Of a stretch of DNA of 64,000 bases, positions 26,365-35,477 are shown one piece after another (position 1 is the first letter of the stretch; each line of letters begins with the position of its first letter). The stretch spans positions 4,080,923 through 4,144,922 of the forward strand of contig NZ_OY781918.1 of NCBI RefSeq assembly GCF_963677195.1. Direction: 5' to 3'. The notes under the pieces are model-generated. The model did no database searches and was not told the origin of the DNA. It saw nothing but the letters and a program-made list of their open reading frames with translations. This DNA comes from an uncultured Marinifilum sp. (GTDB lineage Bacteria; Bacteroidota; Bacteroidia; Bacteroidales; Marinifilaceae). The position numbers were made by a program, and so were the translations under genes.

Positions 26365-27756
26365 TTAAGATTTACTTTGCTTTACAAAGGCAACTGCAAT
26401 TGCCCCTAATATCATTGAGATTCCACAAATAATCATGATAAAAATTGCTTCGCCTCCGAAAAAATGTCTTAGAATTTCTCCGGCAACAATTCCACTAATA
26501 ATTTGTGGTCCGGCTATGGTAAAATTGAATATTCCCATATAAACGCCCATTTTATCTGCAGGTAAAGAATCTGACAAAATCGAATATGGCATGGCAAGAA
26601 TAGCTGCCCAGGCGATTCCAACTCCAATCATTGGAAACATCCACAATACAGCACTTGAAGGAACATCAACTTGGGTTATTAATAAATTTAGGTGAACAAC
26701 TTCGCCACCCGAAAACAGGAATGTTGACAGATATCCAATACCACCTAGCAATAAAGCCAATGAGTACACTGTTTTTCTTCCAAATTTGTTTGCTAATCGC
26801 GACATTACAATAGAGAACAAAGCAGCGAACAAACTATATCCGGCAAACAAGATTCCAACCCAATCTCCGGCATCTTGAAATGCTTCGGAGCTTACATCAT
26901 CGATAGAACAACCCCAGGAGTGTTGAGCCAAAGCGTAAGTTGTATATACCCACATTAGATAAAGAGCAAACCATGAGAAAAACTGAACAACAGCCAATTG
27001 CATCATAGTTTTAGGTGTATCCTTAAGTAATTTAAAGAAACCGGATAAACCTGTACCCGACTTTTTAGTTTCTGCTTTAAGTTCTATTCCTTTATATTCT
27101 GCATATTCCTCTGGTGGATATTCCTTAGTTCTGAAAACGGTCCAGAGTACAGAAAGAAGAAGCATACCTCCTCCAATATAAAAAGACCAGATTACAGATG
27201 AGGGTACGCCACCATCAGGATCTACATTACTGACTCCAAGCACATTGGTTAATACAAATGGTAGTATCGAACCAAGCACAGCCCCTGTATTAATTAACAA
27301 ACTTTGAATGGAATAACCTGCGTTTCGTTGTTCTTCGGGAGTCATATCAGCAACCAAAGCTCTAAATGGTTGCATGGTTATATTGAAAGATCCATCCATA
27401 AGAGCAAACATTATAGCTCCAAACACCAAAGCGGGCATAACTTTAACAGCTAGTCCTGCATTAGGCATAAAAAACATTGCCAATGCAGCCACAATTGCTC
27501 CACCTAAAATATACGGACCTCTTCGGCCAAATCTATTCCATGTGCGATCGCTGGCTCCTCCAACAATGGGTTGTACAATTAATCCCATTACTGGTGCAGC
27601 TAACCAAAAAAGTGATAAATGATGCAAATCGGCTCCAAGATTAGATAATACACGGCTTACATTTGCGCTCTGCAATGCAAAACCCATTTGTATTCCTAAA
27701 AATCCAAAACTTACATTCCAGATTTGCCAAAAACTTAAACGAGGTTGTTTCTTCAT
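26365..27756 (-). CDS. MFS sugar transporter (GPH/SLC45-like), probable maltose importer
   Basis: Inner-membrane transporter, 463 residues, with 12 predicted helices. The opening FLGIQMGFALQSANVSRVL, the segment WLAAPVMGLIVQPIVGGASDRTWNRFGRRGPYIL and the central loop are typical of the MFS branch that includes plant/animal SLC45 and bacterial maltose or sucrose symporters. It is first in the minus-strand operon, in front of a mutase and a GH65 phosphorylase, so it likely brings maltose (or short maltodextrin) from periplasm to cytoplasm. The promoter and a LacI-type palindrome lie in the 516-bp gap upstream. Substrate is inferred from context. Confidence 0.85.
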   Translation of the reverse strand: MKKQPRLSFWQIWNVSFGFLGIQMGFALQSANVSRVLSNLGADLHHLSLFWLAAPVMGLIVQPIVGGASDRTWNRFGRRGPYILGGAIVAALAMFFMPNAGLAVKVMPALVFGAIMFALMDGSFNITMQPFRALVADMTPEEQRNAGYSIQSLLINTGAVLGSILPFVLTNVLGVSNVDPDGGVPSSVIWSFYIGGGMLLLSVLWTVFRTKEYPPEEYAEYKGIELKAETKKSGTGLSGFFKLLKDTPKTMMQLAVVQFFSWFALYLMWVYTTYALAQHSWGCSIDDVSSEAFQDAGDWVGILFAGYSLFAALFSIVMSRLANKFGRKTVYSLALLLGGIGYLSTFLFSGGEVVHLNLLITQVDVPSSAVLWMFPMIGVGIAWAAILAMPYSILSDSLPADKMGVYMGIFNFTIAGPQIISGIVAGEILRHFFGGEAIFIMIICGISMILGAIAVAFVKQSKS

Positions 27757-28062
27757 CTGATCAATAATTAAATACTCTGTCTAAAATAGAGATGATTGAA
27801 TTTTATACAAAATCATATTAACTACATCATAGATGTATTAAATAATTCCGCAACATTTAATTAGGAAAGAAGAAATCAAGAAATAATCATGAATCAATAT
27901 GTTTGGTATCAAACACAGTACTAAAACCAACTAACCATTATATATTAAATCAAACATTTAATCGATTCAGATCGTTTTCATCTCCTTCATCTATCCGGAA
28001 ATGAGATCATATTGTACCAGGAAGTTTTTTTATTAAGTCGGAAAGAGGTTTCCCTCTGCGGT

Positions 28063-28096
28063 CAAAATTAGAGAAAATTTACGAATTCATCAAAAA
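28063..28096 (-). promoter_or_regulatory. Bacteroidota-type promoter of the glucan-degradation operon
   Basis: On the minus strand TTTTTG (28096-28091) is followed by 20 bp and then TAATTTTG (28070-28063), matching the TTTG / TAnnTTTG elements used by the Bacteroidota housekeeping sigma factor. Transcription would begin near 28056, leaving a leader of about 300 nt before the transporter start at 27756. It is the best promoter match I found in the gap. Confidence 0.6.
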
Positions 28097-28150
28097 TATG
28101 AAAGTATCTGAAAGCCTAAAAGCCACTATATTCGGGCCACAATACCTATA

Positions 28151-28162
28151 ACAAACGTTTGC
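28151..28162. promoter_or_regulatory. LacI-type operator upstream of the glucan operon
   Basis: Perfect palindrome CAAACGTTTG (28152-28161) within ACAAACGTTTGC, the usual form of a LacI-family site with a central CG. Its centre is about 90 bp upstream of the -7 element of the operon promoter and 111 bp after the stop codon of the LacI gene. The same palindrome occurs upstream of susC. Confidence 0.7.
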
Positions 28163-28272
28163 AACGAAATGCAAAAAAATCTATTTTTTTTATAAAACAC
28201 TTATATATTGACAATATTTTCTTTAAAAAAAAGAGTTGCTAATTGCAATTCTTAATATATACAGTCTTTTAT

Positions 28273-29292
28273 TTACAATTCTTTCGTAGATCCCCGAACA
28301 ATTAAATTTGTTTTTACTACTTTGGTTACTGGTTCATAATCCATATCGCCATCGCTAATTCTGCCCACAAGTAATTCACAGGCACGTAATCCAACCTCTG
28401 ATCCATGCTGTTCCAGTGTAGTTAATGCAGGATCTGATGTTCGCGACACAACACCATCTGTAAAACCAATTATGGAAATATCTTCAGGAACTTTAAAACC
28501 TACTTTCTTAACTACCGATAATGCTCCTGCTGCGGTTAATTCATTTACTGCAAAAATAGCATCTGGAGGCTGCGGTAATCTTAACAAATCAGGTGTTTTA
28601 ACTATTGCTTCCTCAAAACTATCACATTTAATTATCAACTCTTCGTGAATGGGTAGTTTGTGTTTTAGCAATGCCTGCCTATATCCTTTCTGCCGGTTTT
28701 GACCTAATAACATGTGCTGAGGAGCAGACAAATGGGCTATTCTTTTACAGCCAATGCTTATTAAATGCTCTACTGCTGCAAATGCACCGGCAAAATCATC
28801 TACAATTACATTATCTGAAGAAAGTTCGTTACAAACTCTATCGAAAAATACAATTGGAATACCATTATCTTTCAATTCTTTAAAATGACTATAGTCTTTC
28901 GTTTCTTTCGACATGGAAACCAGAACTCCATCTACTCTACTTGCAAGTAAGGCCTGCACATTAGCTACTTCCCGCTCAAAAGACTCATTAGACTGAAACA
29001 TCATAACATTATACCCCGCTTTATGAGCAATTTGTTCTATTCCACTTATTACAGAAGAAAAAAAGTGATGAACAATTTCGGGAACAATAACACCAATAAT
29101 ATTTGTTTTACTATGGCGCAAACTTAAAGCCACAGCATTAGGCTTATAGTGCCAATCCTTAGCAAGTTGATTAACAGCTAATTTTGTTTTTGAACTTATA
29201 TCGGGATGATCTTTTAAGGCTCTTGAAACTGTTGAGGCTGATATCCCCAACTCTTTTGCGATATCTTTAATAGTAACTTGACCGCTTCTCAT
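28273..29292 (-). CDS. LacI-family regulator of the alpha-glucan locus
   Basis: DNA-binding regulator, 339 residues. The helix-turn-helix is at about residues 7-27 (TIKDIAKELGISASTVSRAL) with the hinge helix following (KPNAVALSLR), then a periplasmic-binding-protein-like effector domain starting IIGVIVPEIVHHFFSSVISGIE. It sits between the two arms of the locus, and CAAACGTTTG palindromes occur upstream of both, so it most likely controls both in response to a maltodextrin-related sugar. The sites lie upstream of the apparent promoters, which would suit activation better than simple blocking; this is inference. Canonical Bacteroides starch control uses the SusR membrane regulator, which is absent here. 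Confidence 0.9.
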   Translation of the reverse strand: MRSGQVTIKDIAKELGISASTVSRALKDHPDISSKTKLAVNQLAKDWHYKPNAVALSLRHSKTNIIGVIVPEIVHHFFSSVISGIEQIAHKAGYNVMMFQSNESFEREVANVQALLASRVDGVLVSMSKETKDYSHFKELKDNGIPIVFFDRVCNELSSDNVIVDDFAGAFAAVEHLISIGCKRIAHLSAPQHMLLGQNRQKGYRQALLKHKLPIHEELIIKCDSFEEAIVKTPDLLRLPQPPDAIFAVNELTAAGALSVVKKVGFKVPEDISIIGFTDGVVSRTSDPALTTLEQHGSEVGLRACELLVGRISDGDMDYEPVTKVVKTNLIVRGSTKEL

Positions 29293-29477
29293 AAAATTTC
29301 TATAAATTAATAAGTCTAGAGTTTATACAACTTCAATGTTATCAAAACATTATATTGCTTTGATAAACGAACCTGAAATTTGCTACAACCATTGTAAATA
29401 TAGGTAAAATTTAAATAATTGAGTGTTTAAATTTCTTTTTATTTTGATATTATTCAATTATTTCGATATATAAATAT

Positions 29478-29501
29478 CAAACGTTTGCGGTAACGTTTGC
29501 G
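29478..29501. promoter_or_regulatory. Tandem LacI-type operators upstream of susC
   Basis: A perfect CAAACGTTTG (29478-29487) is followed by an overlapping-phase second site around TAACGTTTGC (29491-29500), centres 12 bp apart. They lie in the gap between the LacI gene and susC, about 75 bp upstream of a TATCTTTG element and over 180 bp upstream of the lacI-type gene, so one regulator could act on both directions. Confidence 0.7.
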
Positions 29502-29555
29502 ATGATTTATTCAAACTTAACTATCAATGATTTATACTATCATAAAGGCAATATT

Positions 29556-29563
29556 TATCTTTG
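29556..29563 (+). promoter_or_regulatory. Candidate -7 element of the susC promoter
   Basis: TATCTTTG matches TAnnTTTG exactly. No good -33 TTTG lies at 17-23 bp upstream, which is the pattern expected of an activator-dependent promoter. The leader before the ATG at 29722 would be about 150 nt. Confidence 0.5.
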
Positions 29564-29721
29564 ATAACAGAAAACTAAGGCTAACTTAAGGATTAGATAA
29601 TTGAGAATTAAGATGAACAATGGAAGCTTATTAGTCGGAAACTTGAGTTCATATTATTCTTTCTTATTTTTTAACTATCTTTTCTATTAACTAATTTCTA
29701 ATTATCTTAAATTTCTATTTT

Positions 29722-32685
29722 ATGGAACTTAACATTAGTATGCTAAGAAAACTGCTTCTCATGCTTGTTATGGTATTTTCTTTTACCATAATACAGGCAC
29801 AGGAAAAAGTAATTAGCGGAACAGTTACCGATGCAAACGATAGCATGGGTATTCCCGGCGTTTCCGTAGTTATAAAGGGTACTACTATAGGAACAACAAC
29901 AGACATTGATGGAAGATATACACTTAGCGCAGAAGCCAATTCTACAATTGTATATTCTTTTGTTGGTTACAGAACTCAAGAAATTATTGTTGGAGATCAA
30001 TCTCAAATCAACGTAATTTTAAGTGTTGAAACTGAAAACCTTTCCGAGGTAGTTGTGATCGGTTATGGTACGGTTAAGAAAGAAGATAAAACCGGATCGG
30101 TTACTAGTGTATCTTCAAAAGATTTTAACAAAGGAAATATTACTTCACCACAAGACCTTTTAGTAGGTAAATCTTCTGGTGTTGTTATTACCTCTACAGG
30201 TGGAGCTCCAGGTAGCGGATCAACAATTCGTATTCGTGGTGGATCTTCATTAAATGCATCAAATGACCCTTTGATTATTGTAGATGGAATGCCAATTGAA
30301 AGTGTTGGAAATAATGTGAGTGGTAGTTCAAATGCACTTTCTTTTATTAATCCTAACGATATTGAAACTTTCACTGTTCTTAAAGATGCATCTGCCACTG
30401 CAATTTACGGTTCTCGTGCTTCTAATGGTGTAATTATTATTACCACTAAAAAAGGAGCTGAAGGAAAAATGAAAGTTACTTATAGCGCTAATTTTTCTGT
30501 TTCTACTCCAGAAGATTACGTTGACGTTTATTCTGGTGATCAGCTAAGACAAATTGCAAATGAAAATAGAGGACTATACGATCCATTAAACTACGACAAA
30601 CTAGGAACTGAAAATACTGATTGGCAAGATGAGATTTTCAGAACTTCAGTTTCTCACAATCACAATATTGCATTTTCTGGATCAGAAAAAAACATTCCTT
30701 ACCGTGTTTCATTAGGTTATACTGATCAAAATGGTATTCTTGAAAACACCGACATGCAAAGATATTCTGGATCATTAAATTTAAGTCCTACATTCTTTGA
30801 CAAGTCTTTAAAAGTAGAAATGAATGCTAAATTCATGATGACCAATAATAACTTTGGTGATGATGGAGCAATTGGTTCTGCAATATCAATGGATCCTACT
30901 CAACCTGTTTATGACGGTAATGAAAGCTCTGATGGATATTACCAATGGCAAAACTATGGTGCTAATCTTGGCACACCGAATCCTGTTGAGCAAGCGAAAG
31001 CTGTAAACAACAAATCAGATGTGTACAGAATTGTTGCTAATGCAAAATTAAATTACACTCTTCCATTTGTTGAAGGATTACAAGCTAATTTAAATTTAGC
31101 AACAGACTATACTGAAAGTGATGGACAAAACAATCGTCCTACTACATCACCATCAACTCTTGTACCTTCAGCTTGGGGAAAATTAAGCGATTACACTGCC
31201 GAAAACAGAAATAATCTTCTTGATTTTTACTTGAACTACAAAAAAGAGTTTAATGCAGATAACAGAATTGATGTTACTGGTGGATATTCATGGCAACATT
31301 TCGAAAGAGAAGGAACTGATTACACTAGATCTGTTGAAGATGCTGATCACCCATTACAAATAGATAATCAATCTGAATTCAAAACAGAAAACTATCTAGT
31401 ATCATTTTTTGGTCGTTTAAACTATGCCTTTAAAAATAAATACCTTTTAACAGGTACTTTCCGATATGATGGATCATCGCGTTTTGTAGACGATAATAAA
31501 TGGGGATTTTTTCCTTCTGCAGCTTTTGCATGGAAAATTCACGAAGAATCATTCATGAAAGGAATCGGTTCTTTATCTAATTTAAAATTAAGATTAGGAT
31601 GGGGAAAAACAGGACAACAAGATGTTGGAGATGATTACCCTGCTCAAGCCAAGTATACAACATCACAACAAGGATATTATTATCCTATTGATGGAGTATA
31701 TTCTCCTACTTTAAGACCTAACACTTATGATCCTGACATTAAGTGGGAAGAAACAACTACTCAAAATATTGGTTTAGATTTCGGTTTCTTAAATAATAGA
31801 ATTAGCGGATCGGTTGAATATTATTTCCGTGAAACAGAAGATCTTTTGAATGAAGTAACCATTCCTAGTGGTAGTAACTTCTCAAATAGATTATTAACCA
31901 ATGTTGGTAGCCTTGAAAATAAAGGTATCGAAATAAATATCAATGCAGTGCCTATTTCAACACCAGATATGTCATTAAATGTTGGTTTTAACTTCACTCA
32001 TAACAAACAAGAAGTAACCAAATTACTATTAAATGATGATCCTGATTATATCGGATTAACTTATGGTAGTGGTATGACAGGTGTTACACAAATTACCAAA
32101 GTTGGTGAAGAGGCTTATTCATTCTTTGTAAACAAACAAATTTACGATACGAATGGTAATCCAGTTGAAGGTTTATATGAAGATATCGCCGGAAATGGTG
32201 GAGTAATTAATGGTGATAATGCTAACAAGTATATTTATCACAGTCCTACCCCTAAATATATCTTAGGATTTTCAGCAAGATTTAACTACAAAAATTTCGA
32301 TATGTCAACCTCTCTAAGAGCTAATATCGACAATTATGTAATGAATCAAGTTGCTTCAGGAGCATCATATGATCAAATGCAACAAATTGGATATTGGAAA
32401 AATATGCCAACACACTTGAGCAAAACAAATTTTGTGAAACGACAATTTACTTCAGATTATTTTGTTGAAAATGCGTCATTCCTAAAAATGGATAACATCA
32501 GTGCTGGATATTCATTCCAAAACATTGCAGGAAAAAATGTTAATGCAAGAGTTAGTTTCACAGTTCAAAATGTATTTACTATTACTAATTATAGTGGACT
32601 AGATCCTGAAGTTGACGGAGGAATTGACAATAACTTCTACCCTAGACCTCGTACATTTACCTTAGGAGTAAATCTAACCTTATAA
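29722..32685 (+). CDS. susC: SusC-like TonB-dependent outer-membrane transporter
   Basis: Imports maltodextrins across the outer membrane using TonB energy. After a Sec signal (LLLMLVMVFSFTIIQAQ) comes the carboxypeptidase-regulatory-like domain (ISGTVTDANDSMGIPGVSV, about 25-105), then the TonB-box/plug start LSEVVVIGYGTVKKED, the plug (NDIETFTVLKDASATAIYG) and a beta barrel that ends RPRTFTLGVNLTL. At 987 residues it is of normal SusC length and has no N-terminal STN domain, so it is not the kind that signals through FecR-type anti-sigma factors. An in-frame ATG at 29740 would also keep a full signal. It is followed 13 bp later by susD; the pair forms the classic lidded-barrel complex. Confidence 0.93.
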   Translation: MELNISMLRKLLLMLVMVFSFTIIQAQEKVISGTVTDANDSMGIPGVSVVIKGTTIGTTTDIDGRYTLSAEANSTIVYSFVGYRTQEIIVGDQSQINVILSVETENLSEVVVIGYGTVKKEDKTGSVTSVSSKDFNKGNITSPQDLLVGKSSGVVITSTGGAPGSGSTIRIRGGSSLNASNDPLIIVDGMPIESVGNNVSGSSNALSFINPNDIETFTVLKDASATAIYGSRASNGVIIITTKKGAEGKMKVTYSANFSVSTPEDYVDVYSGDQLRQIANENRGLYDPLNYDKLGTENTDWQDEIFRTSVSHNHNIAFSGSEKNIPYRVSLGYTDQNGILENTDMQRYSGSLNLSPTFFDKSLKVEMNAKFMMTNNNFGDDGAIGSAISMDPTQPVYDGNESSDGYYQWQNYGANLGTPNPVEQAKAVNNKSDVYRIVANAKLNYTLPFVEGLQANLNLATDYTESDGQNNRPTTSPSTLVPSAWGKLSDYTAENRNNLLDFYLNYKKEFNADNRIDVTGGYSWQHFEREGTDYTRSVEDADHPLQIDNQSEFKTENYLVSFFGRLNYAFKNKYLLTGTFRYDGSSRFVDDNKWGFFPSAAFAWKIHEESFMKGIGSLSNLKLRLGWGKTGQQDVGDDYPAQAKYTTSQQGYYYPIDGVYSPTLRPNTYDPDIKWEETTTQNIGLDFGFLNNRISGSVEYYFRETEDLLNEVTIPSGSNFSNRLLTNVGSLENKGIEININAVPISTPDMSLNVGFNFTHNKQEVTKLLLNDDPDYIGLTYGSGMTGVTQITKVGEEAYSFFVNKQIYDTNGNPVEGLYEDIAGNGGVINGDNANKYIYHSPTPKYILGFSARFNYKNFDMSTSLRANIDNYVMNQVASGASYDQMQQIGYWKNMPTHLSKTNFVKRQFTSDYFVENASFLKMDNISAGYSFQNIAGKNVNARVSFTVQNVFTITNYSGLDPEVDGGIDNNFYPRPRTFTLGVNLTL

Positions 32686-32698
32686 AATACAACAACAG

Positions 32699-34318
32699 AT
32701 GAAGAAAAATATATATTTAATATTCGGTTTTCTGGTTTCTGTACTGGCTTATTCCTCATGTACAGACGACCTAGATGTAACTCCAATTGATCCTAATCAA
32801 ATTTTAGCAGGAAACCTTAATGACGATCCGGCTTATATGGAGCAAACATTAGCTAAAATATATGCCAGCTTTATAATTTCTGGTCAAGCTGATGGAGATG
32901 CTGATATTTCATCGAGTGATGATGGTTTCTTTATAACCATGAGAGCACTTTGGAATTTACAAACAATTACCACTGATGAAGGTATATGTGCCTGGGGTGA
33001 TGTTGGTATTGCTGACTTAAATACTCAAACATGGAGTGCTCAAAACCCATTTTTAACAGCAGTGTATCAACGTTTAAGTTTAAGTATAACCTATGCTAAC
33101 GATTTTTTAAATGTTACTACTGGAAGTACTGATGCTGACATTATTAGATACCGTGCAGAAGCTAGATTCTTAAGAGCTTTAGCATACTACTGGCAAATGG
33201 ATTTATTTGCAAACCCTCCTTTTACAACTGAAGAAGATGGTGTTGGAAAATATTCCCCTGAGCAAATTCAACGTGCAGACTTATTTAAGTTTATTGTTGA
33301 CGAATTAAAAGCAATTGAACCTGATTTAGGAGAACCTGGATCAAACTATCCTCAAGCGGACAAAGGAACTTGTTGGATGCTACTTGCAAAAACATATTTG
33401 AATGCAGAGGTTTACACAGGAACAGCACAATGGGCTGAATGTAAAACTTATTGCGATAAGGTAATTGCAAGTACCGCTTACTCTCTAGCTGATGATTACA
33501 GACAAAACTTTAGTGCTGATAATGATCGTGATCATGGTAACAACGAAATGATTTTTGCTTTTGCTGAAGATGGTATTAATACTCAAGGAAACGGTGGAGT
33601 CACATTTATAATTGAATCTTCAAGTGATGCAGACTATATTCCTGCTGAAACATTTCATGGTTTAACATCCAATACCAACTGGAATGGAAACAGAGCAAGA
33701 AAAGATTTAATGAACATTTTAGTTGATACAATTGCTGTTTACGGAAATGTTCCTGTTCCATCTACGGATCGTTTGTTTGAACAAGCTCCTGATAAAAGAA
33801 TCTACTTGAGTCAAAAACAGCAAATTGATATTCCATCTCCTTCTTCTAGTGGAGCCTATGGTGTAGGTGTTTATAAGTTTACTGCTAAAAACCATGACGG
33901 TTCACAAGCAGACAACTATAATCCAACTTTTGCTTCTACAGATTTTCCAGTATTCCGTTTGGCAGATGCTTATTTAATGAGAGCTGAAGCTTTATTTAAC
34001 ACCGAAGGTGCAGGAGCTGCTGTTGCTGATATCAATATAATTCGTGAAAGAGCCTACGGAGACACCAGCGGAAATATTACTGCTGCTGATGTAAATGCAG
34101 ATTTCATTTTAGATGAAAGAGCTAGAGAATTTTACTACGAAGGACAAAGACGTACTGACCTTATCCGCTTTGGTAAATTTACAGGAGGAGACTATGTATG
34201 GCAATGGAAAGGTGGAACTCATGATGGAACAAGTACTAGTAGCCATTTGAATATCTTCCCAATTCCGGGTGATGAAATATCATCTAATCCTAACATTAAG
34301 CAAAATGATGGTTATTAA
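32699..34318 (+). CDS. susD: SusD-like starch-binding surface lipoprotein
   Basis: Surface lid protein that binds glucan and closes SusC. The signal ends SVLAYSSC so Cys21 or so carries the lipid, followed by acidic TDDLDV. The body has the SusD helical TPR core: a RYRAEARFLRALAYYWQMDLFANPPF segment split here as RAEARFLRALAYYWQMDLF, then TYLNAEVYTGTAQWAECK, FRLADAYLMRAEALFN and the closing DERAREFYYEGQRRTDLIRFG with FPIPGDEISSNPNIKQNDGY at the end. At 539 residues it matches SusD size. It lies 13 bp after susC and 19 bp before the first SusE-type gene, in one operon. Confidence 0.93.
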   Translation: MKKNIYLIFGFLVSVLAYSSCTDDLDVTPIDPNQILAGNLNDDPAYMEQTLAKIYASFIISGQADGDADISSSDDGFFITMRALWNLQTITTDEGICAWGDVGIADLNTQTWSAQNPFLTAVYQRLSLSITYANDFLNVTTGSTDADIIRYRAEARFLRALAYYWQMDLFANPPFTTEEDGVGKYSPEQIQRADLFKFIVDELKAIEPDLGEPGSNYPQADKGTCWMLLAKTYLNAEVYTGTAQWAECKTYCDKVIASTAYSLADDYRQNFSADNDRDHGNNEMIFAFAEDGINTQGNGGVTFIIESSSDADYIPAETFHGLTSNTNWNGNRARKDLMNILVDTIAVYGNVPVPSTDRLFEQAPDKRIYLSQKQQIDIPSPSSSGAYGVGVYKFTAKNHDGSQADNYNPTFASTDFPVFRLADAYLMRAEALFNTEGAGAAVADINIIRERAYGDTSGNITAADVNADFILDERAREFYYEGQRRTDLIRFGKFTGGDYVWQWKGGTHDGTSTSSHLNIFPIPGDEISSNPNIKQNDGY

Positions 34319-34337
34319 TCGTTTAAATTATTAAAAA

Positions 34338-35381
34338 ATGAAAAAATACTATATATACTTATTCGCATTAGTTGGAGTTTTAGGCTTCTTCACAAGTTGT
34401 GATGAAGATGGAGACCAACTGATATTAAGCGATAACGTAATAGCTCCTACTCTTACTTTACCCGATTTAACTTTAGTAAGAGCCAATGGTACTAATAACG
34501 TAGTTTTTGAATGTACTCCTGTTGATCCTGGATTTAACGCATCTGCAACTTATTTTCTTGAAGCGTGTCCAGCAGGAGATAATTTCGAAACTGTTACTCA
34601 AATTTACAACGGTGTAACTTGCAATAAAATTGAGTTAACTGTAAACGAGCTAAATTCAATTTTACTAAACGGTTTTCCAGAAGATGTAACAACTTCTGTC
34701 GATTTTAGAATAAGATGCGTACTCGAAGCAGATGCCGGACTCGGAGTTGACGACTTTGTATATAACTCGGAAACAGTAAATGGTGATATAACCATATTTG
34801 GTTTACTTCGTCTGGATATACTAATTGACGGAAAAGACACACAAAAAATCCAATCACCAGGTAGCGATGGCATTTACGAAGGATATGTAAAATTTGATGC
34901 TGGTGATGCATTCACTTTACTTGATCCTGATAATGCAATTACTTACGGAGCCGGAACTAGTGGTCTTGCCATAGATGGCTCTACAATTACAGTTGCTGAT
35001 GCTGGCTGGTATAGTTTCACTGCTAATACCAATGATCTTTCCTATACTATGGAAGCATATAACATTGGTCTTGTTGGTGATGCTACTCCAAATGGTTGGA
35101 ATGCTCCGGATTCTAAAATGGATTACAACTTGGCTGATCGTACCTGGGATATTACTATCGATTTAACTGATGGTAATTTCAAATTCAGATTAAACGACGG
35201 ATGGGCATGGAATCTTGGGGGTAACGGAACAGCCGACGGTAGCGCCGACAACTATGATGATGATAACATGACAGTTCAGTTAAGTCAGGGTGGTAGAAAT
35301 ATTCCTGTATCTGATGGAGCTGGTAACTATACCATTAAACTAGACATTAATGGATCAGTAGCAACTGTTGTTAAAAATTAA
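34338..35381 (+). CDS. SusE-like outer-membrane starch-binding lipoprotein
   Basis: A 347-residue surface lipoprotein. The signal ends VLGFFTSC followed by DEDGDQ. An N-terminal SusE-type Ig-like domain (PTLTLPDLTLVRANG..., about 35-150) is followed by two beta domains; the last carries the starch-binding repeat seen also in the next gene: IGLVGDATPNGWN, FKFRLNDGWAWNLGG and a closing AGNYTIKLDI. SusE/SusF proteins bind starch by aromatic residues and keep it close to SusCD without cutting it. The position after susD and the paralogous neighbour support the call; the gene symbol is withheld because E and F types cannot be told apart by order alone. Confidence 0.85.
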   Translation: MKKYYIYLFALVGVLGFFTSCDEDGDQLILSDNVIAPTLTLPDLTLVRANGTNNVVFECTPVDPGFNASATYFLEACPAGDNFETVTQIYNGVTCNKIELTVNELNSILLNGFPEDVTTSVDFRIRCVLEADAGLGVDDFVYNSETVNGDITIFGLLRLDILIDGKDTQKIQSPGSDGIYEGYVKFDAGDAFTLLDPDNAITYGAGTSGLAIDGSTITVADAGWYSFTANTNDLSYTMEAYNIGLVGDATPNGWNAPDSKMDYNLADRTWDITIDLTDGNFKFRLNDGWAWNLGGNGTADGSADNYDDDNMTVQLSQGGRNIPVSDGAGNYTIKLDINGSVATVVKN

Positions 35382-35477
35382 TAAATGAATAAATTATGGG
35401 GTGCCATTACACATTGCACCCCTAATATTTTCTGGTTTATTCAAAATATTAATCATATTAGTACTAAACATTTAAGT

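Noticed and set aside
35385..35477. Extra N-terminal 31 residues of the SusE/F-type protein
   Set aside because: No lipoprotein signal there; the ATG at 35478 directly precedes a good lipobox.
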